Assembly (NCBI GenBank): GCA_003117195.1
Contig: BDSI01000070.1
Location: 124,501-188,500 of the forward strand
Reading direction: 5' to 3'
DNA from: Eudorina sp. 2006-703-Eu-15
Lineage: Eukaryota; Chlorophyta; Chlorophyceae; Chlamydomonadales; Volvocaceae
Length of the DNA stretch: 64,000 nt
This document shows positions 22,910 through 34,400 of the stretch, one piece after another (within the stretch, counting starts at the first letter, position 1; every line of letters begins with the position of its first letter). The notes below the pieces were generated by a model, which had not been told where the DNA came from, did no database searches, and saw only the letters and a program-made list of their open reading frames with translations. A program made the position numbers and the translations under genes.

Positions 22910-24931
22910 CTGCATTTCCCCCCGGCACGAGGCCCAACCCGACCCGGCCCAAGAAGTGCCGCCCGGCCCGGAGCGCCAGGAGCGTCCTCGGCGCCCGCGT
23001 TTCTGACGTCATCCGCTGGACGGCACCGCAGCTCCGCGAGGCAGCAACGGTTCCTGTCATCATTGCCATGGGATCCTCATCTCGCGGCTCAGTTCTCTCT
23101 CACACACACACACATACACACACACACCGGGCCGGATCGGGCGGGCGGGCGGGTTGCAATTCTAAACACACCGGGCCGACCGCGACGGGGATGGGAGGGG
23201 GTGGGACCGGACCACCCAATCCTATCGGTGGTGGACGGCCGGATCCGCTGCGTGCAGCCAGTAGACGTAGACTCTTGATGGATAGATAGCAGCGCGAGGC
23301 TCTAGGGTGTAGGGATTCGGACTAGGGAAGCCCACTTCCGGGCACAATGGGGATCGTGGGTGCCCGAGGAGGGTCGGGCCCGACCAGTGGGAGTTGGCAG
23401 CGGGACTTGTAGGCGAGGGCCGCTCGCGACGGGAAGGGGTGTACGACAGGGAAGCTTACGTGGTGATGTGCTGCGTTGTGCAAACCATAGCCCCATCATG
23501 GAGCGCCCGACTGCATACCCGGACCCAGCAAGGCCTGACGTGTCCGACGTCGCTCTGACTCAGCTGGGCGGGCAGGCCTGCCGGATGGTGCAACCTTAGC
23601 TAGTACGATTAGGTTGGGACGCGGGACCAGGCTAGTTTTACCGCACCGGGCAGGGGCACGCCTCCGAATTGCTGAGGAACGCGCCCTGGGTGCTGCAAGG
23701 ATTTGAGGAGGTTGAACAGCGGACTGCGAGGCGCAGACCGCCCGGGATGGGCCTTCGCCCACTCCCTTGAGGGGGCACAGCTGTCACCGATCCTCAGGGA
23801 TCGGGCGCGCGCCCTTGGTTGAGAGCGAGGGGACAGAGGCCCCTTACGCCCCTTTCCCCCGTATCCGGGGGAGAGTGCTTCGGCGGTCTCCCGTATGGGG
23901 CGGGTTAGCGCCCCCGGCCAGCGTCGGCCCGGCAGATATGTAACGATACACACACACACACGCGCGCCACAGTTTTCTACTTTTCTTACACACACGCGCG
24001 CAGTCCCGTCTCCCCTGGACCACCTCCCGTGGACCGGACCGCCCACGGCGCCCCACGCATCCCCTGGAAGCCGAGTCCGCCCCTCGGGGGCTGCCCGCGG
24101 GGGCCACTCGGCGGCCCGGCGCCCCACCCGCCCTCATGTCCCCACTTCCACTTCCGGGCCCGGCCTGTGCGTGCTCTGCACGCAACCCTCCAAACCATCC
24201 TCTCCCCGAAACCATTCAATCTCCCTTCCAGGAGCTCCTGCGCACTCAGGTGCCGGCGGGCTGCATGTGCCCCCATCATGTCAAGGAAGACAGTGAAGCT
24301 GCGACAAGTCACCGGATGTGGGTCGTAGTGGTCCGGGTGGTCAGTCATCCGCCCACCCCACCCACCCCCTCAGCTTGCCTTGTCCCCCTCAGGGGATCAG
24401 GTCACGGCACCGACCCATGGGTCCCCTGCTCCGCGGCAGGAGCGTACGGCGCCTGTTATGATCCGAAGCTGGAGACCCGTCTGATCTGGAGAAGGCTCTG
24501 CTCTTATGACCTCACGGTACGGCACCCTGTCTCGCGCGCGTTCGTACTGTTCGTACAATAAAATCCTAGGTGGGTGGGTCTGTTGATGGGTCAGCCCCAT
24601 GCCCCATGCGTCCACCAGCCCACCCCACCTCAGAGACACACCTACCTACCTACCTACCTACCTACCTTCCTGCGCATCCATTCACTCGCTCGTCCACCAC
24701 GCATTACCTAACCGTCATGTTCCCCGCTCACTCGCACGCGGGAAGCCGGGATGTGGGTCGGGTGGCGTCCCGTCCCGTCCCGTCCCCTCCCCTCCCCTCC
24801 CGTCCCCTCCCGTCCCCTCCCTCCCCTCCCCTCCCCTCCCCTCCCCTCCCCTCCCCTCCCCTCCCCTCCCCTCCCCTCCCCTCCCCTCCCCTCCCCTCCC
24901 TCCCCTCCCCTCCCCTCCCCTCCCTCCCTCC
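22910..24931. repeat. Tandem 2.2-kb repeat, copy C
   Basis: Third copy. It has an expanded CCTA run near 24641-24668, loss of two bases in GGCACCCTGTC near 24522, and a shorter satellite (about 24767-24931) that begins with four CGTCC units. After the satellite the sequence becomes unique (CGCCGCACACAGCCGC), so this marks the right edge of the array. Confidence 0.92.
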
Positions 24932-25272
24932 GCCGCACACAGCCGCACACAGCCGCGGCCTCGACACTCCACTCCGCTACATGTGCTGGGGCGTAGGGCC
25001 CCTGCCGGACTGCTGGAAAAGGGATGCGGGACACCGCGTACCTGCGGCCTCGCCCCTGCATCGCCGTCTCCACCGCCCCCCCCCCCTCTCCCGACCCCTG
25101 GGCCTCCCAACCTCTCCTGCCCCCGCCAGGCCGCGACCCACGGGACCCGCACCGGTGCCGGCCACGCTCCAGCTCGGATGGGCACACCGAGCTGCCCACC
25201 CAGCAGCTGATCCAGAGAGGGTGAGATCTGGATCCCACAGGGCAGTTGTCGTACCACCATCCGCCTGCCCGT

Positions 25273-27506
25273 CTAGAAGATGTTGAAGAAGCCCTTCTTC
25301 TTGGGGACCTCCGCCTCCACCGGCTTCTGCCCCAACCCCGCCCCAAGGAGCTGCTGCTGCTGCCCGGCCTCCCCCTCCGCCTCCTCGATGAACTGGCTGT
25401 CCACGTAGAGCCAGCGGCCCTTGACGCGCACGAAGCGACTGCGCTCCGTCAACTCGTCGGTCTGGCGGGGTGTCCGGGGCGGTGGTGTGGTGTGTGTGTG
25501 TATGGGGAGGTATATAGGGCATTGGTAGACATGTGGGTGGGGGAAACAGCCCAGACACATCCGGGGTGGTGGTGTGTGGTGGTGGGGGGAGGCCGGGGGG
25601 TCGAGGAATTACTGGCCGCGGGCCGGCTAGGTAGCCGTTTTTGCTCTTTGGGTTCGACCGTTACAACTCTTCTCGCCAGCCCTACTACGGTGTCTCATCA
25701 GCCGTCCACTATCTGAACATATCAGCTGCTACTTATTTCGTCGGAGTCAACGCTTCGCCGTCTTCGTCAATGACTACATCGGCGGTTATGGTTTGTTGCA
25801 CTTTTGCGGTTTCGCTGTCTTTATTGACAAAAGGGGGGTCGAGGTCCCGGCGGGATGATAGGGAGAGGGAGGGAGCGAGGGCTGAGGCGGCCGGGTGGAG
25901 GGTCTCGGGGAGGGTGGGAGAGGCAGGGGGAGGGAGGGGGGAGCCGCAGATGCGCATCATCCTCATCTCAGCACATCATCTCAGCACCACAGCTTTGCAC
26001 GCACGCATACAGTAGTCGCATACGACATGTCGGCCACCTCAAGCCTCGACCTCTCCCCTCCCCTGCGCTCTCCCTTTCCCACTCCCCCTTTCCCCCTCCC
26101 CCCTTCCCCTTTTTCCCCTCCCCCTTTCCTCTTTTCCCCCTCCCCGCCTCTCCCCCCCGCCTTCCCCTTTTCCGCCTCCCCATCCTCCCCGCCCCTCCCG
26201 CACCTCGGGTGTGCTCCCCTTGACCTCCGGGTCCTTGATGCGCCGCCGCAGCCGGAAGGTGATGAACGCCTCGTCCTCGTCCGCCCCCGGCTCCGAAGCC
26301 AGGATGGTAAGCTGCAGCGGGTCCAGGCGCCGCATGGTCTGCTTGACGGTGCTCATGTAGGTGGCCCTGGAGCCGGTGTACTCGGGGCTGTCGGGGTGGG
26401 TGGTGTCGGCGATGAAGGGCGGCTCCTTGGCTGCGTAGGCGCTGTAGCGGGCGCGTAGGAGGGCCTCGGGGGTAGGGGGCGGCGCGGGGCCGGAGTGGTA
26501 GCGGGAGCAGCAGGTCTGGGGGGTGTTGGAGTGGGTTGGGGGCGGTTGGGGGCGGTTGGCGGGTGAGAGCGGGGAGTTGGGAGTGCGTAGGGGAGGGGTG
26601 GGGGAGCCGTGGGGGGGGGGGGCGAAAGCGGGACCCGGAGACGCAGGGCTGGCGGAAGGGAGGGTGGAGGTGGTGGTGCCGGGGCCAGGGGCGACGGGGA
26701 GGGCAGGGGTGAACGCGGAAGAGAGCGGGCAGGGATGCAGGTGGTTGGTAGTGGTTGTGGTGGTAACGGGTGGTGGTGGTGATGGTCCCTGGGATACCGT
26801 CTGTCCGTGGCCTGGCCAGGGAAACGATTGCCACTGCTGTTGCTGCCAATCGTGGTTCGTGTTGGCGATGGGGCAGAGGCGAGGAGCTGCCCAAATCCCC
26901 CGGCGGCGGCGGCGGCGGCGGCTGGAAGGGACAGCCGTCCATCCGCCGGCGCCACCTGCTCAAGGTGCGGTGCGACTCGATCTGCCCCGCCACGTCAAGT
27001 CGGATTTAATGCGCGGACCCGGCAGCCACGGGTTGGATGCGTGTGATAGGATGCCACAGGGTGCGCAGGTTGGTCGGGGTTTGGAGATGGAGGCGATGGG
27101 GGAGAGAAATCCATGTGGGTCCCCCCTTGCGCAGTGACTCGTGAAACAGCCCCATTCCCTTGGGGTAGAGAGGTCAACGCAACCCCGGGATGTTTGGCTT
27201 AGCTCGTATGTTTACGATGGTAGACGATGCGCTTAAAGGTACCTGTAATCGTGTTGATTGTGGTATGTGGCGTGTTCTGCGGAGCGCGTTGCTCACCTCA
27301 TAAATTGCACCACTTCCACAAGGGCAAGGCGCATCGGCAGCGATCCCCTTCGTTTGAGGCTTTTGTGCACCAAATCCCTTTGCCGCGGTAGGCTTGGCTG
27401 CCTTTGCAGCTAAAACAACGACAGCTGGGGAACGCCGATGCGCCGATGCAAGCAAACGCCGCCTGGGAACGTTTGACTGTTGAGCGGAGAGCCGCATTTG
27501 TTGCAT
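25273..27506 (-). CDS. YchJ-like (UPF0225) SEC-C motif protein, plastid-targeted
   Basis: Three exons, 27297-27506, 26204-26515 and 25273-25461 (TAG), give 236 residues; both introns are phase 0. Residues 1-35 are basic and Ser/Ala-rich (NVPRRRLLASAHRRSPAVVV), like a plastid transit peptide. Then comes APCPCGSGAIYE|TCCSRYHSG, the Cys-rich SEC-C zinc motif split by intron 1. Next is TPEALLRARYSAYA and an NTF2-like domain ending ERSRFVRVKGRWLYVDSQF, which is the order of bacterial YchJ proteins. The tail is Gln-rich and ends KKKGFFNIF. The biochemical function of the family is unknown. An in-frame ATG at 27608 would add 34 hydrophobic residues; I prefer 27506 because the transit-like segment follows it directly. 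Confidence 0.88.
25509..25535 (-). repeat. Intronic ACCAATTTCC module
   Basis: The minus strand reads CATGTCTACCAATGCCCTAT, in intron 2 of the YchJ-like gene, about 50-75 nt before the acceptor, in transcript sense. Confidence 0.7.
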
Positions 27507-30359
27507 TTTGAGCACAAATTGTAGAATAAAATGGGTCCTTGTGAATGCAAAGGTCGACGTCCACAACGCTATGTTAACCACAAGACTGCAGACCGCCAGA
27601 CATAACAAGAACTAGCAAAGCGTGCGCATTCGGCCTAAAATGCGCCATTCGGCTAGTATAACGCGATAAGCAAGAGGCATACTGTGCCGTACTGCGGCCC
27701 ACGGTTCCTGCAGAGAACAGACTGTACGGTCCGCCGCTTCGACTCAAACTAAACCCCGCACAGTTGGTGAAGACACTACGACATTGGTCAGCCGCGTTAT
27801 GTTCACGTGTGAAGCTCTGCCGACCCCGCTCGCTGCACTGCCATCGTAACGACAGACACGCACACACCGGTTCCTATCGCTTTACTGGTTGCTGCCGTCA
27901 GCCCGTCAGGGCCTTGCACCCCTGCCGTGCGCCATTCCAGAGGAGGCGGTGCGACATAGTGTGACACCCAGACGCACGGGAACACCGAGAACTAGCAAAG
28001 ATCTGTAAGAAGCAAAGGCTTACCGGATGGTTGGCCGGTAAGCCATCCGGTGAGCCTTTGCTTCTTACAGATACCAAGGGGCACTAGGACCGCTGTGTGT
28101 CCAGGTACTCGTTTCCGTACAATGACGTCACCAAGCTATCCGGCAAGGAGGTCGAAAGGGGTCAAAGGGCCTCGGGGGTCACACAATACCAGTAGTAGAT
28201 TACCGGTGCGTGCAGCACAGCGAAAAGGAATGTCGAACCCAAGCACCACATCAGGGCCAAAGACTGGCGTCGCTGCCCGACGCCGCGAAGTGGTCCGCAC
28301 CAGTAAAGTGGCATAACGAGTGAATTGCAGCCTTCACACTGAGAAGTCTGAGACACTGCCAGCTTGCAAGTATCCTCTTCTGTGGGAACTCGGTGCCTGA
28401 CCAGCGGTGTACGATGTCGACCACATAACGTGTTTGGGGTTCATCGGGACCTGCTTGATTCAGTGGATCCGTGCCTTACTGTGTATCATAGCTCAGGGCG
28501 CATCTGTATGCGCCATCACATCCCACGTGCACACATATCGAATCTGCCAAGGCTTTGCTATGCCCCTTGCATATCACACGCTGTAACGTACTTTCATTCA
28601 TATCACACACTCCTGCACACTTCTGCCTTGCCCGCCCAGGCCTGCCAAATTTAAACTGTAGGTTTTCACTGTGAAACGAAAGAAAACCAAGGTTTTCTGT
28701 GTACTTGCCGGAAGCGTCTTCGGCTGACAGAGAGTACGGCGGGGCCGCACAGTTGCGAGTGAGGGCAAGTCGCGGAGAGCGCGACCGAAAGAGTACTTTC
28801 GGTAACTAGGCTCGCCTCCTCCCACGGAAGCAAGCACACGGTCCTGCTCGCAGGTACTCGACCCCATCTTCGTATTACAAGCGGTAAGGCAACTACCCAT
28901 GAAAACATGGAATCTTCCGAACATTATCGTGATCTAACACCACCGATCCCTGCTCCCTTATACTTGATGTCTGAAAGTGAAAAGGATTGATTCCCTTACC
29001 GCACGATGTTGACTTGAATGGACAGGAACGGATTATGTCCATTGTGCCACTGCTAGTACAACAAGATCCCGACTACAAATTTCGTTTTTTATGAAGAAAT
29101 GACCCAAATCGTATATGAATTGCCGGTGGAATCTTGATGGCTAGGAGATATCCCTGTATCCAGTGTATCCAGGTCCTTGCGCTCGTTGCGGTAATCATAA
29201 CAAAGATATCCTGAAAACCATATTAATGTATGAGTTATCGCTATACAACATTATCCTGGGTATGGCGTTCACCATGAGTTGCCGGCTGGTAACGTGCTCA
29301 AGGTTCGAAAGCGGAGGGCGCACTGTTCGATCGCAGGGTAGAAAACCTTTCCGTAACGCAGAACAAACTAGGCACGGAATATTCATATACATAAACAAAA
29401 AAACAAAGTTATGGGATTATGTAGGACGCATGAAATGCCGTCAAGGTCGACCACTCGATTTCCACTAACACTTCGTACACTGCAATAATCAATGCTCCCA
29501 TTTACGAAGGTTGTGCTCGAAGTTGTCATGCAGTAAATATATGACTATATGTAATGTTCAAACCTAGAGGTATTTATCGAAATCGTCTCGCATCCTCACG
29601 TGTCGGGTTGTGGCCAGGTCAAAATCCAACGAACGCAAGTTCATTTCCTGTGCACGATTGATTGGCAGGACTGAGTCGCCTGATTTTGTATGCGCACGTG
29701 GATTGTGGTTGGACTTTAACACTCGTTGCGCACAGTATGCAACAATCATTTATGCGGCAACAGGGAGGTAATTGATCGGGAGAAACTGAAGTTCGATAGG
29801 TCAGCTACTTCAGCTATTTTGCGAGAAGCGTCAATTAAGATCGAGGGACCAGGACTCGGTTACCGCTATGCTAGGAAACACGCAATCAAGAGGAATATAT
29901 TACATAATTAGAGTCAGTTACCATCAACAAAATAAAATAGCAACCAATTCGATTACGAACTGCTTGGCATCTTAACTCCCCCGATTCGACGCCCCGTGTA
30001 ACTAAGGCCATGTCGTACAATTCCGCCCGCTCCGCTTCTCTTGCTGCTGAGTGTTTACAGATATTCACCTGGACGCAGCCTGATTTAACAAATTTGATAT
30101 GTTCTGCAAGTCCTCGAGTCGGTAAGTTAGAAATCCATTGGGCCTAGGAAGCCTTAGGACACCTGGGCAAGACAACTCAACTCCATCCTTTCCTTTCAAC
30201 CAATTCATGGCATGGTTGTAACCGAATGCATTGCAGTGTCAACTCACACTTAAAAGGCAATCATCCGGTTTGTTGCCGCCTCCTACCTTCGTCATACTTC
30301 CTGCGTGGCACTATCTTCAGCATTGTATGTGCAACTCTTAGCAAAGCTTATGGATGAAA
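27507..30359. other. Gene-poor region upstream of the YchJ-like gene
   Basis: No gene is supported. The segment holds the YchJ-like promoter, a 13-bp direct repeat (27608-27620 and 27988-28000) and a large hairpin (28001-28072). From about 28950 to 30300 the DNA is AT-rich with only short random frames. Nothing matches a known RNA gene by eye. Confidence 0.4.
28001..28072. repeat. Near-perfect inverted repeat, 30-bp arms, 12-bp loop
   Basis: The left arm 28001-28030 begins ATCTGTAAGAAGCAAAGGCT. The right arm 28043-28072 is its reverse complement except for one base, which would still be a G-U pair in RNA. The 12-base loop is TTGGCCGGTAAG. It sits about 500 bp upstream of the YchJ-like start codon, directly after the second copy of the 13-bp direct repeat. 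Confidence 0.9.
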
Positions 30360-30386
30360 CCAGATTTGATGTTGCTGTTGCACAGA

Positions 30387-31460
30387 TGAGCAAATTCCCA
30401 TGCGACGCGGTGTGTGAAGTCCGATGCGCTTCAACACCGGAAACAGGCTGCAAAACGAAGGAGCTTACCGAAGCCCGCGAGCGGAGTCAAGACGACACCT
30501 CTCCAGTGTTCTGCGGTGTGGCATCAGCCTTGCCTTGCCAGCCGGTAATTTTTCTTGCGGCAGCGATGCTATTGCGTCTCGCTGACGTGGACCTCTTGAA
30601 CTGAACTGAACCGTCATATGCCCCGCAGATCAACCCAACCATGTTTCGCGAGAACTGCGAAAATGGTGAGCATAAGGGAAAGGCGCTACCATGGACACGC
30701 GCTATCAGTCGCTGCTGACGAGTTCCCGCCTTGTGTGCAGATGCCACTCGCCGCAGGGCCCCCATCATGCTACCAGGCGCTTGGGCCATGGGCGAAGGAA
30801 TGGTGTTGGTAAGACTCATGCCCTTGATTGAACACTCCTGCGCAGCTGCGCCTGTGACACTGCAACATTTTACATTGGACCCCGCGGGTCGCCGAAGCCA
30901 ACTCACCCCACAAACCCCACATTGCGAATGGGAAAAACTTGCCTTCGGTGGCCTTCTCAAACGCACCGAGCCAGCAACACAAATGCACACTGAAGATCCG
31001 ACCCGGGCACCCATGACCAGAGCAGCCACCTAATCCATGAGCTGCGTTGTCACCATGCCCCACCTACCGCTCAGCATCAGAGCGCCTACACCGGTGTTCG
31101 CAACGGAGTCCAAAGAAGGCTGCTGTCATTCATGATTCCTTCACGACGCGATAGCCCCAAGTCGCCCCCACACCTCCCGTCCTCGCTTTCGGCCGCCTGC
31201 AGGAGGCGGACGAGGACGACGACCTCGCCGCCCTCCCGCCGCCGCTGCCCTTCAACACCGCATCCTACGCCTGTTCCGACAGCACCCCCCGAGGCGGCAC
31301 TCCCCGCAGCTGGCACCATCTGACAGATGGCTGGACGGCCACCATGGAGAGCTGTCTGACGCGACTGGCCATGTCCATATCGGCCATGTCAACCTGCTCG
31401 CCGCAGTCCACAAGACGCACCCTGTACGTACGGCTATGCACGGCGATGTACGGCCGTAGG
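30387..31460 (+). other. Possible exons of an unrecognised plus-strand gene
   Basis: Several segments combine splice-like edges with protein-like sequence. One is ATGAGCAAATTCCC.. near 30387-30411 before GTGTGT. The next follows CCCCGCAG at 30630 (INPTMFRENCEN, donor GTGAGC near 30664). In phase with it is a segment after GTGCAG at 30741 (ATRRRAPIMLPGAWAMGEGM). Further on, an open segment from 31203 follows CTGCAG (EADEDDDLAALPPPLPFNTA; later WHHLTDGWTATMESCLTRLA) and stays open to 31460. I cannot join them into one gene or name a family. Confidence 0.25.
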
Positions 31461-34400
31461 GGGCTGGGCGGGGGGGCTGGTGGCCAGTGGCAGGGCGTCG
31501 CCATTTTTTGTTTGGCGGGTCTGTGATGGGAAACGCGCGGCCGGAGTACGGGTCGAGAACTCAGAACGGCACGGTCGGCCTGCAAATGTGGCGAAAGTGG
31601 GCAGTGCTGCTCGTACAGAGGGATACAGTGTGGGCCCGGTTGGGGTGGGCGGACATGCAGTGTGGGCCCGGGGCACAGCAAGCTCCGATATGCCCGGGCG
31701 GGGACCAGACTCATCCTCCTTCTGTCAAGGCGACCGTGACGCACCGACTGCTTCACGATCCGGTTGGTCCCACCGCCGCCGCCGCCGCCGCAACCCTCGT
31801 GGCCCCGTCTGTTGTCGCCCCACGGCGCGCCATGCCATGTGCCAACCCGCAGGAGCGGCGCGAACCGATCCATCGCCCACATGTCTGGCTCTTGCGGCGC
31901 GGGGCGAGGACAGGACGGCCGCGCGACCACGACAGCGGGCCGCACCAAGGCCGACTGACCCATGGGTTGGTGGTAGTCGCCATGGCAGAAACGCGGTCGA
32001 CGTCCAGCGCTTTACGTGGCCGGCCGTCCTGACACGTTCGACAGGTGGTGTACAGGCGCAGGTACAGGGCTCTGCAACACAACGAAGATAACGAAGATAC
32101 GGGGATGCGGACAGCACTGCGCGTGTTTCGGAGGCACGGCGGTCCCACGGGCCGGTCGTGCGAGCCCCAGGGTGCTGCGCACCGCGCCGGGGCGACTCCA
32201 GCCGGGCGTGTTTCGGTCTTCAGCGTGCGGCAGTACCTGGCGTGACCCTCGGGGGGGGGGAGGGGCGAGGGGCAAAGGTGGTTCTGAGTGGGGGTCCAAT
32301 GAGTGGGGGTCCAACGGCAGTGGAGCACGTGGCGCCTGGATCCTGGACGGCACGGACGGCGCGGTCCCATCCGGTCGCCTTGGCCTCCCTTCCGGTGGCC
32401 GATGGAGCGTGTACGTGCGGCAGTTCCCTTCGGCGGCGCAGTTTTTGCACCCCCATGGCGCGTGCGTGGACCCCTCTGATGCTGTGCGTTTGCGCGGTTG
32501 TGTGGATGTGTGCTATCCCTCCAGCAAAACTGATCGCCTAGGGCTTTTGCCTGTAGCGTTTGTTTCGTGCGTGAGTTTCGTGTGACTCGGAGTAATCGCA
32601 TGTCTCGCGTGCGTGGGCGTGCCCGTGTGCACCACACCCACATTGCCGGGTGCGCCGGGTGGCCCCGGGATGCTGAGCAACCAGCCGGCACAACGCAGCC
32701 GTCAAGGGCAGGTGCTCGTTTCCCGGACGCGGTGATTGTGCAACAGCGGTCGCGCGCTCTGGCCGTACGAACGGCGTCCGTACAGCCAGGGCAAGCCGGG
32801 TACGTACTTGTGTCGGATGTGAGTAAATTGTGTGCACGGTCGAGCAGTGTGTGAGAGATTATTGCATCGAGAGTTTTAATGCATCGAGTAATCGTCGAGC
32901 AATCAATGTACGGCTCTGTACGGGTACGATATGAGAGCATCCGTAGGGGACCGCCTCGCTCGGTGAGTGCTTGGTTGGAGCGACGCTTTTATTTTGTACG
33001 GCATTGTGCTCGGGCCTCGCGTGGTGTCAGCCGGCGCGCACCAGTGCCGCCCCTGCTTCACCCGCGAAGTAGTGCCATGCCATCGAAACTTCGTTGGCCC
33101 CCGGCTGGCCGCTTTTTTGTACTGCTTTTCGAGTTCGCCTCCCGGTGGGCATGTGCATTCTCATCATATGGGTTGGATCCATTCCTGCGTTGGATCTTCT
33201 ATTTGGGTCTGCTTAAGAGCGAAATCTCCAGATGGTGTGTTGTGGTTTCGGGCGGGTTGGCTCTTAGGTCCATTCACTGGGCTGTGTGTTGCCTGGAGAA
33301 GTTTGTAGGATTGAGCGGCGCCTGGTTCATCCAAAGCGAGGACCTGCTGGCCCTCGTTTCGTAGCTGCAGGCTCGCCCTGGGGCATTGGATCGCTGGCCC
33401 CTGCGATGCCGCGTGTAGGGCCCACACAGCGGTGGCTCGTGTAGGGCCCACACAGAGACGTCGGAGCTTCACGGTGGGGCCTGCCTCGACTGGGTTTTGG
33501 TGGCGCGTGGGTATTCTTTTGAGATGTAGAGACAGTATGTCAGTTGTCGGCGGCGGCGTGTACGATATGCCGAGAGGGAGCGGCGTAAATCATAGTTGGA
33601 GGATGCATGTGCGCCATCGATGCGTTTTCCGATGCGCGCATGTTCCCATAGCCCTACCCGCTATCAGCTGTTGCCGTAGTTCGGTAGGCGCTTCCCAGGC
33701 GGCTTCTTGGACGGATTGCCCAGCGTGCGTTGAGGAGCGCCCCGAGTACCTCCTCAAGCGGCTGTTCACTGCCGGCGGTGTGGCAGTGCCGGTGGCGCCG
33801 CCGCCGCCGCCGCCGCTGCGCCGAGGCGGGCAAATCTGCCGCGGCAACCCCAGTTTCCGCAACCCTAGGACGGGTGTGACATGTCCATTGTTGCATGCGT
33901 AGCAGAACACTTCATTTCCAGCTGTTTTGTATTTTGCCGAATTGACCTGGATACTTTCCCATGTTTGGGTGGTGGGATGTTGGGTCCCGAATGCGCAGTT
34001 GCGGCCCCGCCTCACGGTTTATTATACCAACGCGCAACGGGGCGCGGCGGTCGGGGAAGCTGTGAGGGCGCGGCGGGGGCTCGGCCCCATGACGCGGGGG
34101 TCTCGGCCCTTGTTTGGCCGCGGCAACGGCGTGTCGTCGTCCACGTGTAAAGCGGACGGGGAGTGTCTGAGCCGCTTGCAGAGTTGGACATAGGTTGGTG
34201 AATCGGTGTGTTGCCCATCCACCGTCGTGGAGCGACCTCTGCGCGATGGGTGTTGTGGGCGACCAATCAGTCAGAAACTTTGTATCGGCACATGTCTTTG
34301 TCGGTTTGCGTGGGCGCAACTTTGGTTTGCGACGGATGGCGTTAGAGGCCTCGGCGCCCCGGCTCGTGGTGACCGTAATTGGGGGGCAGCGTCATGGTCA

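Larger units (their letters stand above)
20024..25224 (+). pseudogene. Exon-like fragments in and after the tandem array, function unknown
   Basis: Each copy has a short open segment bounded by an AG and a GT (about 20024-20149, 22233-22356, 24391-24516). It can be read as CYDPKLETRLIWRRLCSYDL; the copy B version is shifted by one missing base. To the right of the array two further segments look exon-like: about 24952-25039 (RYMCWGVGPLPDCWKRDAGH) and about 25132-25224, ending SSDGHTELPTQQLIQRG before a TGA. They may be the 3' end of a plus-strand gene whose middle was triplicated, or debris. I recognise no family. Confidence 0.25.

Noticed and set aside
28001..28072. Hairpin considered as a bacterial-type terminator
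   Set aside because: No T-run follows and the genome is eukaryotic nuclear DNA; kept only as an inverted repeat.
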